A stretch of DNA of 64,000 nucleotides, from positions 50,539 through 114,538 of the forward strand of contig SVSG01000004.1 of assembly GCA_015064415.1 (NCBI GenBank). Direction: 5' to 3'. The notes under the pieces are model-generated. The model was not told where the DNA came from and searched no databases. It saw nothing but the letters and a program-made list of their open reading frames with translations. The translations under genes were made by a program, and so were the position numbers. Position 1 is the first letter of the stretch; each line of letters starts with the position of its first letter. Positions 7,888-17,138 of the stretch are shown here, piece after piece. Origin of the DNA: Oscillospiraceae bacterium. Lineage in GTDB: Bacteria; Bacillota; Clostridia; Oscillospirales; CAG-272.

Positions 7888-9795
7888 ATGTATAAATTAT
7901 CCGTCCCCATCGACGCGTCAATGATCAATCAAAATAACCGCGAGGCATACGTCAAGCTTTGCCGCGAGGCGGGCGTGAAGCGTATTTTTCTTGCGATGGG
8001 CTCTATTATGGGGCCCGTTTCAAAGTCGCTTGCCGAGAAGATCGCTTACTTTCAGTCTAACGGATTTGAGGTCGGCGTCTGGACGAGCACGATCGGTCAC
8101 GGCTTTTTGCTGACTCATGCCGAGGATGATGACAATTCGGCATTCAAGCCCATCGTTGACATTCAGGGGCGCATCAGACCCAACGCATTTTGCCCGTTGG
8201 ACGAGCAATTTTTAAGTCATATCTCAAGGCTTGTCGCCTCTTATGCAAAGGCGGGAGCCGATATGGTATTGCTGGATGACGATTTCAGAATGTCACAGCA
8301 CGGCGATGAGCTTTGCTGCGCGTGCGAGGCGCATCTGAACAGGATCGGTGCGATTGTGGGGGAAGAGATCACGATCGAAAAAATAAAGCCGTACTTGCTT
8401 TCGGGCAAGGCCAACCGATACAGGGATGCCTGGGTACAGACGCAAAAACAGGGCCTCATCGAGCTGGCGCAAGCCATCCGCCGTGAGGTGGACAAGGTGG
8501 CCCCCGACGTCCCGGTCGGCGTCTGCACGGCAATGGCACCGTGGAACGTGGACGGCGTGGATATGGTGGAGATCGCGAAGATCTTAGCCGGCAAACATAA
8601 GCCCCTTCTGCGCCTCACGGGTGCGCCGTATTGGGCGATCAAAAAGCGCCAATTCCCGATCGTCACCGTGTTTGAGATCGCCAGAATGCTTGCATCCTTT
8701 GCCGAAAACAAGGGGGTGGAGCTGATGAGCGAGGGAGACACGTACCCGCGCCCGCGGTATATCTGTCCCGCCTCCTATCTGGAGCTTTTTGACGCTGTTA
8801 CGCGCATTGACGGTGGGTATGACGGCATTCTCAAATATATGTTCGACTATATTGCGGGTCCGCATTTCGAGCCCGGATATCTGGCGCATCATAACGAGAA
8901 TAAGGCTGATATAGAAGCGCTTGCCGATATGTTCGATGGGGGCGCAAACGCGGGCGTGCGGATCATCGCAAGGCCGCATACCTACCAAAATGCCGATCTT
9001 GATCTTGGGTATGAAAACGACATTTCGCCGCGCCCGCTGGATGCCACGATGCTTGGCTGCTCCTCCATCCCTACCGTTTACCGCGGCAGGGGCATATGCA
9101 GCTCGGCTTTCGGTGAACATGCGCGCTTTATGGATCTCGGGTTGCTTGAGGACGGCGTGATCCTGGACGCCGTTTCCGCCGTGATCCTGACCGAGCGGGG
9201 GATCGACGTCGGTCTGCGCTCCTACGGCAAGCTGACGGAGGAAACGATTGCCAGAGTGTGCACAAACGATCCCGCATACAGGTCCTTTATCACCGACGGC
9301 AAGGTAAGGCTTCTTTCCCCCGTTCTGGATGAAAAAGCAGAGCCGTTGCTGTATATTGACAGCCCCGCGAGGGAAAAAACGCTCGCCTATCGCTATGAAA
9401 ACGCAAACGGAAACAGATTTCTTGTGTTTTTGTTTGAGGGCGAGTCGATCTACTCTCCTACCAGAGTTTGCCTGTCGGGGCTTGTCAAAAACTATCCCGT
9501 CCAAAAGGTGCTTTTGGAGTCGGTGCCGTGGATCGCGCGCAAAAAGCTTCCCGCATACTGTGCGGAACACCCCGAGCTGTATCTGATGTGCAAAAAGGAG
9601 GAAAACAGCACGTGCGTGGCGCTCTTTAACTGCTTTGCGGATTCCGTCACGGGGCTCAAGGTGCATCTTGATAAGGCGTATACCCGTATCGAATGTCTTA
9701 ACTGCGCGGCAACGGTTGAGGGTGACACGGTCACCCTTTCCACCAAGCTTCACGCCTTTGACTTTGCGGCATTCCGCGTATATAACGATGGATAA
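7888..9795 (+). CDS. putative TIM-barrel glycoside hydrolase
   Basis: A 635-residue cytoplasmic protein. The N-terminal 350 residues look like a (beta/alpha)8 barrel with strand-end acidic residues: LLDDDF (129-133) and an isolated Glu282 in MSEGDTYPRPRY, an arrangement seen in GH42-type and related clan A glycosidases. The C-terminal 250 residues contain beta-sandwich-like stretches. I chose ATG 7888 because AGAAGGAG lies 8 bases upstream and the promoter's start site is at about 7857; an in-frame ATG at 7816 lies upstream of the promoter. It is a single-gene unit with its own promoter and terminator. Substrate unknown; no signal peptide, so the substrate would be imported. Confidence 0.65.
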   Translation: MYKLSVPIDASMINQNNREAYVKLCREAGVKRIFLAMGSIMGPVSKSLAEKIAYFQSNGFEVGVWTSTIGHGFLLTHAEDDDNSAFKPIVDIQGRIRPNAFCPLDEQFLSHISRLVASYAKAGADMVLLDDDFRMSQHGDELCCACEAHLNRIGAIVGEEITIEKIKPYLLSGKANRYRDAWVQTQKQGLIELAQAIRREVDKVAPDVPVGVCTAMAPWNVDGVDMVEIAKILAGKHKPLLRLTGAPYWAIKKRQFPIVTVFEIARMLASFAENKGVELMSEGDTYPRPRYICPASYLELFDAVTRIDGGYDGILKYMFDYIAGPHFEPGYLAHHNENKADIEALADMFDGGANAGVRIIARPHTYQNADLDLGYENDISPRPLDATMLGCSSIPTVYRGRGICSSAFGEHARFMDLGLLEDGVILDAVSAVILTERGIDVGLRSYGKLTEETIARVCTNDPAYRSFITDGKVRLLSPVLDEKAEPLLYIDSPAREKTLAYRYENANGNRFLVFLFEGESIYSPTRVCLSGLVKNYPVQKVLLESVPWIARKKLPAYCAEHPELYLMCKKEENSTCVALFNCFADSVTGLKVHLDKAYTRIECLNCAATVEGDTVTLSTKLHAFDFAAFRVYNDG

Positions 9796-9801
9796 ATTCG
9801 G

Positions 9802-9840
9802 GGCAGCGCCCTCACCTTTTCGTGAGGGCGCTGCCTCTTT
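9802..9840 (+). terminator. strong terminator after the glycosidase-like gene
   Basis: Perfect 14-bp GC-rich stem (9802-9815 with 9822-9835) with a 6-base loop, followed by TCTTTT. Confidence 0.9.
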
Positions 9841-10002
9841 TCCATCCCGCCAAGGGTGAAATCGTGATGCCGAAAAGCAAGATTTTCTCAAATATAAAGT
9901 GATGCAAAAAGAATGCTTTTTGCGAAAAAGATAACATCCGTGTGCTTTTTTCGTGATATAATATGCTTGTAAGACCAAAACTTTTTCCAAGGAGAAAGTG
10001 CT

Positions 10003-11517
10003 ATGAGTAAGATTATGTTCGGCTGGGCCGAGGCTGATATTACCCCCACGAAAAAGGTTGCCCTTTCGGGTCAGTTTGCCGAGAGAATTTCGGAATACGT
10101 GGAAAAGCCGCTGTATGCAACGGCTCTTGCCATCAAAAGCGAAGAGGAGCAATGTATTTTCGTCAGCTGTGATCTGGTTGGCGCACCTGCAAATCTGATC
10201 GACGAGGTCAGAAAAAATCTGCAGGGAAATGCATACGGCATCGACCCGATGAAGGTGATCTTGAATGCCATACATACGCATACGGGCCCGGAATTCCCGC
10301 GTTTGCAAAGAACGTCGTTCCCGTTTTTGTCAAGCTCGCCGAAAAAGATCATCCAATCGCTTTTGCCGCCCGGCAAAAAATATGTGGAAAAGGAAAACGT
10401 ATCCAACAACCCCGATATTGCCACACCCGAGGAGACCTTTGCATTTCTTGTGGAAAGGATCACGGCGGCTGTGATCGAAGCCTTCTCGAAGGTGCAGGAG
10501 GGCTATTTTATCACCGGCTTTGGCAGAGCCGCGGTCGGTATGTGCCGTCGCGCCTGCTACAATGACGGCAGCGCGCAGATGTGGGGCAATACGGACACCG
10601 CCACCTTCACCGAATTGGAGGGCGGAAACGACAGCGGCATCGAGCTGATGTACGTTTATGATAAAAACAAAAAGCTGAGCGGCATTGTGGCAAACCTCGC
10701 GTGCCCCGCGCAGTGTGTCCAACACAGACTGTTTGTTTCGCCCGATTTTTGGGGCGAGGTCAAGGTGCTTTTGAGAAAGGAATTCGGGGAGGACTTGTTC
10801 CTTCTCACGCAATGCAGTGCCGCAGGCGACCAGTGCCCGGTGGATCTGATCAGATGGGTAGAGCCCGAAAGCTCGGTAAACGACCCCAACATTGAAAGAG
10901 AAGCGCCCTTGAAGCGAAAGGCAGACCCCTCTATGTTTGATCTTTCGGGTATGCGACGCGCGGGGAAGAGAATTGCCGATGAGATCAAAGAGGTCTTTTA
11001 TCATTACCTTGACGGGGATTTTTGCGGCGACGCGGCATTCGTGCACGAAACAACCGTTATGAAGCTCCCGTTGCGCCGCGTGACACCAAAGGAAGAGGCA
11101 CAGGCCAAAAAAGCGATCAAGGAATATATTGATGCTAAGGTCGGTGACGTTGACTACAATGACGCGGCAAAGCTTCAGGTGCATATGGGCGTGATGAAAC
11201 GCTTTAAGATCCAGGATATGCAGAACGTTCTGGATACCGAGGTCCACGTGATCCGGCTAGGCGATATTGTGTTTGCCACAAATCCGTTTGAGCTGTTTCT
11301 GGACTACGGCAATCAGATCAAGGCAAGAAGCCGCGCCGAGCAGACCTTCATCGTACAGCTTGCCAACGGCGGAGAGGGCTATTTGCCGACGGAAAAGGCG
11401 GAAAAGGGCGGACATTACAGCGCGTTTGTCTCCGGCGGACAGGTGGGCCACCAGGGCGGCGAGCAGCTCGTCAGACAAACGCTGGAGATCATCAACGCCT
11501 CTCTTTTCAAGGATTAA
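10003..11517 (+). CDS. neutral/alkaline ceramidase family protein
   Basis: A 504-residue protein whose first 100 residues match the start of the neutral ceramidase fold: GWAEADITP (7-15), FVSCDL (53-58) and the metal-site motif HTHTGPEF (91-98). In this family the enzyme cleaves the amide of ceramide using zinc. No signal peptide is seen here, unlike secreted ceramidases, so an intracellular amidase acting on another substrate is possible. The ribosome site is AAGGAGAAAG. A TATAAT at 9957-9962 serves as the -10 but no good -35 is present; instead an 8-bp inverted repeat lies at 9904-9923, which suggests activator control. It ends before a bidirectional terminator shared with the convergent gene. 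Confidence 0.75.
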   Translation: MSKIMFGWAEADITPTKKVALSGQFAERISEYVEKPLYATALAIKSEEEQCIFVSCDLVGAPANLIDEVRKNLQGNAYGIDPMKVILNAIHTHTGPEFPRLQRTSFPFLSSSPKKIIQSLLPPGKKYVEKENVSNNPDIATPEETFAFLVERITAAVIEAFSKVQEGYFITGFGRAAVGMCRRACYNDGSAQMWGNTDTATFTELEGGNDSGIELMYVYDKNKKLSGIVANLACPAQCVQHRLFVSPDFWGEVKVLLRKEFGEDLFLLTQCSAAGDQCPVDLIRWVEPESSVNDPNIEREAPLKRKADPSMFDLSGMRRAGKRIADEIKEVFYHYLDGDFCGDAAFVHETTVMKLPLRRVTPKEEAQAKKAIKEYIDAKVGDVDYNDAAKLQVHMGVMKRFKIQDMQNVLDTEVHVIRLGDIVFATNPFELFLDYGNQIKARSRAEQTFIVQLANGGEGYLPTEKAEKGGHYSAFVSGGQVGHQGGEQLVRQTLEIINASLFKD

Positions 11518-11562
11518 AGATACAAGAGTGATTTTTGTTTCGGATCGGTCACTTACATATGC

Positions 11563-11612
11563 AAAAAGCCCCCAAACGGGTGGAGTTTTCCACCCGTTTG
11601 GGGGCTTTTTTG
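11563..11612. terminator. bidirectional terminator between convergent genes
   Basis: Perfect 22-bp inverted repeat (11563-11584 with 11589-11610), 4-base loop, with A and T runs at both sides, so it can work in both directions. Its core (AAACGG...GAGTTTT) resembles the short dispersed motif found at 26113, 48478 and 51175. Confidence 0.95.
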
Positions 11613-11627
11613 ACGGCGCGCGCCTTT

Positions 11628-12635
11628 TCAGCGCGGCGCGATCCCGCTTGCGCGGAGCTGCTTTCCGTCGGTGTGAAGGAACAGCTCCCCGTCGCAGGTG
11701 TAATAGTTGGTGAGCCCCAGCTTTTCGCAAAGCTCAACCGTCTCGCGCATCGCCTTTTCATAGGAGGTGGTGAATACCGTGATCGTCGGCTTGGCCACGC
11801 TTAACAGGTAAGGCGGATAATTGCCCTCGCCGTGGTGTGTGATCTTCAGCACGTCGCAGGCAAACTCCCCTTCTCCATAGTAGCGGATCATCGCGTTGAG
11901 CATCTCGTCCGTGGATCTCTGGTCGCCGGTGATCAGCACGGCGCGCTCCCCCTTCACGATCTTCACCCAAAGCGAGTTTCCGTTCAGTATGCCGTTCGTA
12001 TAGCCCAGGACCTCGTTATCCTTATAGCTTTCGGGGTTGTTGTTGAGGATGTAGCGCAAGCCCTCCTTTTCCGAGGGGCGTTCCTCTGCCCAATCGAACA
12101 TCGAGGGGTATATCGTCAGCTCCGCGTCCTCGCTTGCCATCGGAAGGGTGATGGACTTGCCGAAGGGCACGCGCGTAATGCCTTTGGCAGTATGTCCCTG
12201 CGCGGCAAGCTGTCCGCACCAATCCTCCAGTCGGTTCTCCTCCCTCACAAGCGGCGGGAGTGCCCCCGGCACGTCGTCGCCGAGGCGGGAACGGCAGGGC
12301 GCGTAAATTTCCGTCACGCAAAAGCGCTCGTCATGAAGGAAAAGGGAAAGCGAGCCCATATGGTCGCCGTGCGCGTGGGATATGATCAAGGTGATCTCAA
12401 GCTTTGCGGGGGTGCCGTCCTCGGGGTGTCTGTCACCAAGCCAGCTCTCCCGAAGCGAGGCCAGAAAGTTGATCACTCTGTCATGCCTGCCCACGTCGAT
12501 CACGAAGACCTTGCCCTGATCGATCACCGCAAAGCCGTCGGATTTTTGCTCTCCGACCGCCTTGAAGAATACCGTAAGCTCTCCGTCCTTCGGCGCAAAG
12601 TCGTTGACCGCCGTGTAAGTCTTTTTTTTGTCCAT
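11628..12635 (-). CDS. metallo-beta-lactamase-fold hydrolase
   Basis: A 335-residue protein with the zinc-binding signature HAHGDH at residues 87-92, a later LITGDQ and a KITHHGEGN segment. This is the arrangement of the ComEC/Rec2-associated branch of the metallo-beta-lactamase superfamily. No membrane segments are present, so it is the free-standing soluble form. Start at 12635 is preceded by GAAAGGACAC. It is transcribed from its own promoter and divergent from the uracil permease operon. Substrate unknown; a phosphodiesterase or nuclease role would fit the family. Confidence 0.8.
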   Translation of the reverse strand: MDKKKTYTAVNDFAPKDGELTVFFKAVGEQKSDGFAVIDQGKVFVIDVGRHDRVINFLASLRESWLGDRHPEDGTPAKLEITLIISHAHGDHMGSLSLFLHDERFCVTEIYAPCRSRLGDDVPGALPPLVREENRLEDWCGQLAAQGHTAKGITRVPFGKSITLPMASEDAELTIYPSMFDWAEERPSEKEGLRYILNNNPESYKDNEVLGYTNGILNGNSLWVKIVKGERAVLITGDQRSTDEMLNAMIRYYGEGEFACDVLKITHHGEGNYPPYLLSVAKPTITVFTTSYEKAMRETVELCEKLGLTNYYTCDGELFLHTDGKQLRASGIAPR

Positions 12636-12670
12636 ATTCCCGTGTCCTTTCGGTTTTCTTTGTCGAAACC

Positions 12671-12698
12671 ATTATACCACAAAACGGCTTTTTGTCAA
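12671..12698 (-). promoter_or_regulatory. promoter of the metallo-beta-lactamase-fold gene
   Basis: On the minus strand: TTGACA (12698-12693), 16-bp spacer, TATAAT (12676-12671). Confidence 0.85.
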
Positions 12699-12743
12699 CC
12701 GAAAAAAAGAGCTTGTTTTTTTGTCCGAGAATGGCATAAAAAT

Positions 12744-12772
12744 TTGACTTATGCCAAACATTGTGATATAAT
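12744..12772 (+). promoter_or_regulatory. promoter of the uracil salvage operon
   Basis: TTGACT at 12744-12749, 17-bp spacer, TATAAT at 12767-12772. The leader before the ATG is only about 45 bases, too short for a PyrR-type attenuator. Confidence 0.85.
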
Positions 12773-12825
12773 GAAAACGGTGCTCGGCACCAAAATCGAA
12801 CGTTCCGAAAAAAGAGGAGGCAACT

Positions 12826-14214
12826 ATGGCTAAAAATCTTGTTTATGACATCCACGAAAGGCCAAAATTCGACAAACTGATCATCTTTGCCATTCAACAG
12901 CTTCTGGCGATCATGGCCGCAACCATCGCGGTGCCCGCAATAGTGGGCAACGGTATGTCCGCATCGGCCGCCCTGTTTGGCGCAGGTGTGGGTACGCTGG
13001 TGTATCAGCTCTTCACAAAATTCCGCAGCCCCGTGTTCCTTGGCTCGTCCTTTGCTTTTATCGGCTCGATGAGTGCTGCGTTTGCAGGGGCCGCGTCGAT
13101 GGTCAGCCTTGGCTATCTCGGACTTGTGTTGGGAGCTTTTTTTGCAGGCCTTGTCTACGTGCTCATCGCTCTTGTTGTGAAATTTGTGGGCGTCGGCTGG
13201 ATCAATAAGCTGATGCCGACGGTCGTGATCGGCCCTACGGTGGCGCTGATCGGTCTGTCGCTGTCCTCCGCCGCGGTTAAGGACATCTTCTCCTACGGCC
13301 CCAGAACTGCAAACGGGGAATTTATTATGAGCGGAAACGCGTGGGCGTCTTTCGCTTGCGCGATGGTCACCTTCATTGTGGTCATTCTGTGCTCGTGCTA
13401 CGGCAAAAAAATGACCAAGCTGGTGCCCTTCATCATCGGTGTGCTGTCGGGCTACGCGGTGGCGCTGGCGTTTACGCTGATCGGCTATGCGGCCGGCGTG
13501 GATGCCTTGAAGATCATTGATTTCGCTCCCTTTACCGCGCTTGTGAAGGACGGCGTCGGTGTGACCACGTTTGTGGCACTCCCCGAGTTCTCCTTCATCA
13601 AGGCGATCGATGGCATCAAGGATATGAGCTGGGGATATCTGGCGACGGTGCTTGTCGCATACGTGCCCGTGGCCTTCGTGGTCTTTGCGGAGCACATCGC
13701 GGACCATAAGAACCTTTCCAGCATCATCGAAGAGGATCTTCTGGAAAATCCCGGCCTGCACCGCACGCTGCTGGGTGACGGCGTGGGCTCGATCGCGGGC
13801 GCGTTCTTCGGCGGCTGCCCCAATACCACATACGGTGAGTCGGTCGGTTGTGTGGCCATCACCCGCAACGCTTCTGTGATCACGATCACGGCGACCTCGG
13901 TTCTGGCGATCCTCATCTCCTTCCTTTCCCCCTTCGTCGCGTTCCTGGATTCGATCCCCGGCTGTGTGATGGGCGGTGTCTGTGTTACGCTTTACGGCTT
14001 TATCGCCGTTTCCGGTCTGAAGATGATCCAAAAGGTGGATCTGAACGATCACGCGAACCTCTTTACGGTGTCCGTCATTCTCATTACGGGCGTGGGCGGC
14101 ATGGCAATGTCGATCGGCAAGGTCATCATTACCTCGATCGCGTGCGCACTGATCCTTGGTATCATTGTCAATAACCTTCTGAACCTCAAGAAAAATAAAA
14201 AGGATGAAATGTGA
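12826..14214 (+). CDS. uraA: uracil/xanthine permease (NCS2 family)
   Basis: A 462-residue polytopic membrane protein of the nucleobase:cation symporter 2 family. It starts with the typical IIFAIQQLLAIMAATIAVP segment and carries the signature PNTTYGESVGCVAITR (around residues 333-348). Alternating hydrophobic stretches predict about 12-14 membrane spans. It imports uracil, probably driven by protons. The stop overlaps the start of the phosphoribosyltransferase gene (TGATG), so import and salvage are coupled. GAGGAGG precedes the ATG. Confidence 0.93.
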   Translation: MAKNLVYDIHERPKFDKLIIFAIQQLLAIMAATIAVPAIVGNGMSASAALFGAGVGTLVYQLFTKFRSPVFLGSSFAFIGSMSAAFAGAASMVSLGYLGLVLGAFFAGLVYVLIALVVKFVGVGWINKLMPTVVIGPTVALIGLSLSSAAVKDIFSYGPRTANGEFIMSGNAWASFACAMVTFIVVILCSCYGKKMTKLVPFIIGVLSGYAVALAFTLIGYAAGVDALKIIDFAPFTALVKDGVGVTTFVALPEFSFIKAIDGIKDMSWGYLATVLVAYVPVAFVVFAEHIADHKNLSSIIEEDLLENPGLHRTLLGDGVGSIAGAFFGGCPNTTYGESVGCVAITRNASVITITATSVLAILISFLSPFVAFLDSIPGCVMGGVCVTLYGFIAVSGLKMIQKVDLNDHANLFTVSVILITGVGGMAMSIGKVIITSIACALILGIIVNNLLNLKKNKKDEM

Positions 14215-14855
14215 TGAAAAACTATCAAAACGTTATTATTTTTGATCACCCGCTGATCCGCCATAAGATCGCCATTCTGCGCGACGAGCGGACAAGCATG
14301 AAGGAGTTCCGTGAGCTGGTCGAGGAGATCACCACGCTGATGACCTACGAGAGTCTGAAGGAGGGCGTGCCCACCACCGAGATCGAGGTGAAAACGCCGC
14401 TGGAGACCTGCAAGCAACAGGTGGTGAAGGACAATTCCATCGTGATCGTGCCGATCCTGCGCGCGGGGCTTGGCATGGTGAACGGCGTGCACGTGCTGTT
14501 CCCCTCCGCCAAGGTGGGGCACATCGGCATGTGCCGCAACGAGGAAACACTGGAGCCGGATACGTACTATTGCAAGCTCCCCGACGGTATTGAGGAAAAG
14601 CTGGTCGTGGTAGTCGATCCCATGCTTGCCACGGGCGGCAGTGCGTGCGATGCCATCCAACTGTTGAAGGATAAGGGTTGTAAGCATATCAAGTTTATGG
14701 CGATCATCGGCGCGCCCGAGGGCGTTTCCAGAGTGGCCGAGGCGCATCCGGACGTAAACATCTACGTCTCCACGGTAGACAGATGCCTGAATGAGCACGG
14801 CTATATCCTGCCCGGTCTTGGCGACGCGGGCGACCGACTGTTCGGCACCAAATAA
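14214..14855 (+). CDS. upp: uracil phosphoribosyltransferase
   Basis: A 213-residue enzyme close to the usual 209. It converts uracil and PRPP to UMP. The PRPP-binding loop VVVDPMLATGGS is at about residues 132-143, preceded by the conserved ILRAGLGM (81-88), and GYILPGLGDAGDR lies near the C-terminus. The start is ATG 14214, overlapping the permease stop; a GTG one codon earlier is possible. Together with the permease this is a complete uracil salvage unit. Confidence 0.95.
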   Translation: MKNYQNVIIFDHPLIRHKIAILRDERTSMKEFRELVEEITTLMTYESLKEGVPTTEIEVKTPLETCKQQVVKDNSIVIVPILRAGLGMVNGVHVLFPSAKVGHIGMCRNEETLEPDTYYCKLPDGIEEKLVVVVDPMLATGGSACDAIQLLKDKGCKHIKFMAIIGAPEGVSRVAEAHPDVNIYVSTVDRCLNEHGYILPGLGDAGDRLFGTK

Positions 14856-14868
14856 TCGGCAGGCGAAA

Positions 14869-16044
14869 ATGGAACTTTTCAAAGAGGATTTTCCCACCGA
14901 AAAGGAGCTTTTGATCGCGGACGGTGCGCCGATCAAGGACGTGGCGCGCAGGATCGGCACAGACGTGTCGGAGCGGGCGAGGGCGAAGGGTGAGGCGTTC
15001 TCTGCAGAAATTGCCACGCGCTTCGTGTCGGATTTTGAAAAGCCGGGGGATAAAATGGCGCACGTCTCCACCTTTGCCGTGATGGGGGATACGGTTTATA
15101 TGACCTATTACGCCAACACCAAGGAGCCCGCCGAGGACCCGAAAAATCAGACCGCCAGACTGGCCTTTGCGCCGCTTGGGGATATGGAAAGCAAGACCTA
15201 TCTTGACCTGCAGACCACGGGTGACACGGTGGGGGGCAAGGTGATCGATATGGTCTACGACACGGTGCTGATGAAAAAGGATGAGCACACGCTGTACCTG
15301 ATGTGGACAGCACGTGCGGAGAAAAATTATTACCGCTTTTATTGCCCCTTTGACGTGCGGACGAAAACCCCGGGCGAGATCGGCGTCAACAAATTTAAGG
15401 TGGGGAACACCGTCAACGATCTGTCCAAAAGCGGCATTCGCGCGGCATTGGCGGAAAACGGCATCCCCTGCAAGAAGATGTATTCCGACATCGGCATCAT
15501 GCAAAAGCAATCCCGGCGCATGGAAAACGGCGTGGCGTATTGCTATACGGGGCTTTACAGCGGGGATTTTTCCTGCATCGTCAAAAGCTGTGATCTGATC
15601 ACGTGGGAGTACGTTGCGCAGCCGGATTTCATCAACGATTCCAAATGGGAAAACGCGACCTTCGTGCTTTCGGACACGGTGTATTATTTTGTGCGCCAGC
15701 AGAACGAAAACCCCTGCGGCTTTCTCACCGCCTATCATTTGCCGACGGGCAAGTGGCACCCTCCCGTTGAGATCGAGGATTGCCAATCGAGAGGGGATTT
15801 CATCCTTTACCGTGACAATTTGTATCTGTTTCATGCGCCCCTTGACCGCGAGCATATCGGCATCGTAAAAATCAACACCGAGGATCTTGCAAAAAGCGAG
15901 GTGGTGCTGCAGGCGAAAATGCAGACAAGCTGCTATTATCCCTTTGTGCAGTATTACGGCGACGGCGAGCTTGCCATGTCCTATACCGTACAGGGAAAGA
16001 AGATCCGTTTGGCAAAATTTGACCTGCACCGTTATACGGAATAA
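14869..16044 (+). CDS. unknown protein, possibly beta-propeller
   Basis: A 391-residue soluble protein, third gene of the uracil operon by position (13 bases after upp). Alternating short beta-type segments, many aromatic pairs (VYYF, YYRFY, CYYPF) and repeated strand-turn units suggest a beta-propeller of the glycosidase-like type, but no family signature was recognised. The start at 14869 has only a weak ribosome site (GGCAGGCG); it may depend on translational coupling. No signal peptide. Its link to pyrimidine metabolism is positional only. Confidence 0.6.
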   Translation: MELFKEDFPTEKELLIADGAPIKDVARRIGTDVSERARAKGEAFSAEIATRFVSDFEKPGDKMAHVSTFAVMGDTVYMTYYANTKEPAEDPKNQTARLAFAPLGDMESKTYLDLQTTGDTVGGKVIDMVYDTVLMKKDEHTLYLMWTARAEKNYYRFYCPFDVRTKTPGEIGVNKFKVGNTVNDLSKSGIRAALAENGIPCKKMYSDIGIMQKQSRRMENGVAYCYTGLYSGDFSCIVKSCDLITWEYVAQPDFINDSKWENATFVLSDTVYYFVRQQNENPCGFLTAYHLPTGKWHPPVEIEDCQSRGDFILYRDNLYLFHAPLDREHIGIVKINTEDLAKSEVVLQAKMQTSCYYPFVQYYGDGELAMSYTVQGKKIRLAKFDLHRYTE

Positions 16045-16050
16045 CGAAAA

Positions 16051-16083
16051 AACGGGGCGGCACCGCAGGTGCCGCCCCGTTTT
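16051..16083 (+). terminator. terminator of the uracil operon
   Basis: Perfect 14-bp stem (16051-16064 with 16068-16081), 3-base loop, followed by T residues. Confidence 0.9.
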
Positions 16084-16142
16084 GTGCGTGAGGATTGCAA
16101 AGTGCCGCGCATTTTGATGCGGCTGATCAAAAGCAAAAGATA

Positions 16143-16175
16143 GCCAAAAAAGCACCCGTTCGGGTGCTTTTTGGC
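16143..16175. terminator. second hairpin, terminator-like
   Basis: GCACCCG/CGGGTGC stem with flanking A and T runs that extend the pairing (left arm 16143-16158, right arm 16161-16175). It can act as a terminator in either direction. Confidence 0.7.
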
Positions 16176-16275
16176 TTTTGATTTGTTTTTTGAGAAAAAA
16201 TCGCGGGATGCTTTCATTTTCCTGCAAGATATGATATAATACAAGCAAAGACTTCCGGGCAAGGAGATAGCGACA

Positions 16276-17097
16276 ATGAAAAAATTTGAAGGACTGCTGT
16301 TTTGTACCGATCTTGACGGCACGCTGTATGCGGATGACAAAACGGTGTCGAAGGAAAATCTGGATGCGATCCGCTATTTCCAAGCCGAGGGCGGGCTTTT
16401 CACCTTCATCACGGGGCGCGTGCCTGTGGCAACGCGCGAGATCTGTGACACGATCCGCCCCAACGCGCCCTTCGGGTGCATCAACGGCGGCGGTATTTAC
16501 GATCCCACAAAGGAAGCGCTGATCTGGAAGCGGGAGTTGCCCGAAGAGGCCTTGGAGTTGGTGCGCTGCGTGGACGCGCAGCTGCCCGAGATCGGCATTC
16601 AATGCAACACCGAAAAGCACATCTGGTTTAACAAGGACAACCAAACGATGCAGACCTTCCGTCGCATCACGGGCGCGCCCTTTCTCACCTGCAGCTACGA
16701 GGAGCTGCCAGAGCCGTTGCTCAAGGTGGTGATGGGCCACCCCGAGGAGGCGCAGATCTTAGCGTTGAAGGCGCTGCTGGACAACCACCCGAAGGCGGGG
16801 AATTACGATTTCATCCGCTCGGAGCGCGAGCTTTACGAAATTTTGCCAAAGGGCGTGAGCAAGGGGAGCGTGCTGCAAAAGATGGCCGAGCTGCTCGGCA
16901 TTGAGATGCGTCACACCATCGCGGTCGGAGATTACAACAACGATATTGCGATGCTGCAGGCGGCGGGGCTCAGCTTTGCCGTTGCCAACGCAGTGGAGGC
17001 GGCCAAGGCGGCGGCAGATCACGTCACCGTCAGCAACAACGAGCACGCGATCGCCGCGATCATTGACGGCCTCTCACGCGGCGTCTTTACATTTTAA
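16276..17097 (+). CDS. HAD superfamily Cof-type phosphatase
   Basis: A 273-residue HAD hydrolase. Motif I DLDGT holds the nucleophile Asp12 and the acid/base Asp14. The C2-type cap domain sits in the middle, and motif IV GDYNNDIAML is close to the C-terminus (around 216-225), followed by the ANA segment typical of Cof-like proteins. These enzymes dephosphorylate sugar phosphates, nucleotides or vitamin precursors. TATAAT at 16235-16240 serves as the -10 with a weak -35 (TTTCAT), and AAGGAGA precedes the ATG. Confidence 0.88.
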   Translation: MKKFEGLLFCTDLDGTLYADDKTVSKENLDAIRYFQAEGGLFTFITGRVPVATREICDTIRPNAPFGCINGGGIYDPTKEALIWKRELPEEALELVRCVDAQLPEIGIQCNTEKHIWFNKDNQTMQTFRRITGAPFLTCSYEELPEPLLKVVMGHPEEAQILALKALLDNHPKAGNYDFIRSERELYEILPKGVSKGSVLQKMAELLGIEMRHTIAVGDYNNDIAMLQAAGLSFAVANAVEAAKAAADHVTVSNNEHAIAAIIDGLSRGVFTF

Positions 17098-17138
17098 TGA
17101 ATAGGAAGCCAAACTTTTATAAAAAAGAGGAGATCGTT

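Noticed and set aside
7701..7895. A 64-codon plus-strand frame
   Set aside because: It spans the terminator tail and the promoter of the next gene and lacks a ribosome site.
8584..10308. A 574-codon minus-strand frame spanning two plus-strand genes
   Set aside because: It crosses a perfect terminator and a promoter and has no domain; the plus-strand genes have ribosome sites and family motifs.
12773..12825. PyrR attenuator or riboswitch before the uracil permease
   Set aside because: The leader is only about 45 bases and has no anti-terminator/terminator pair.
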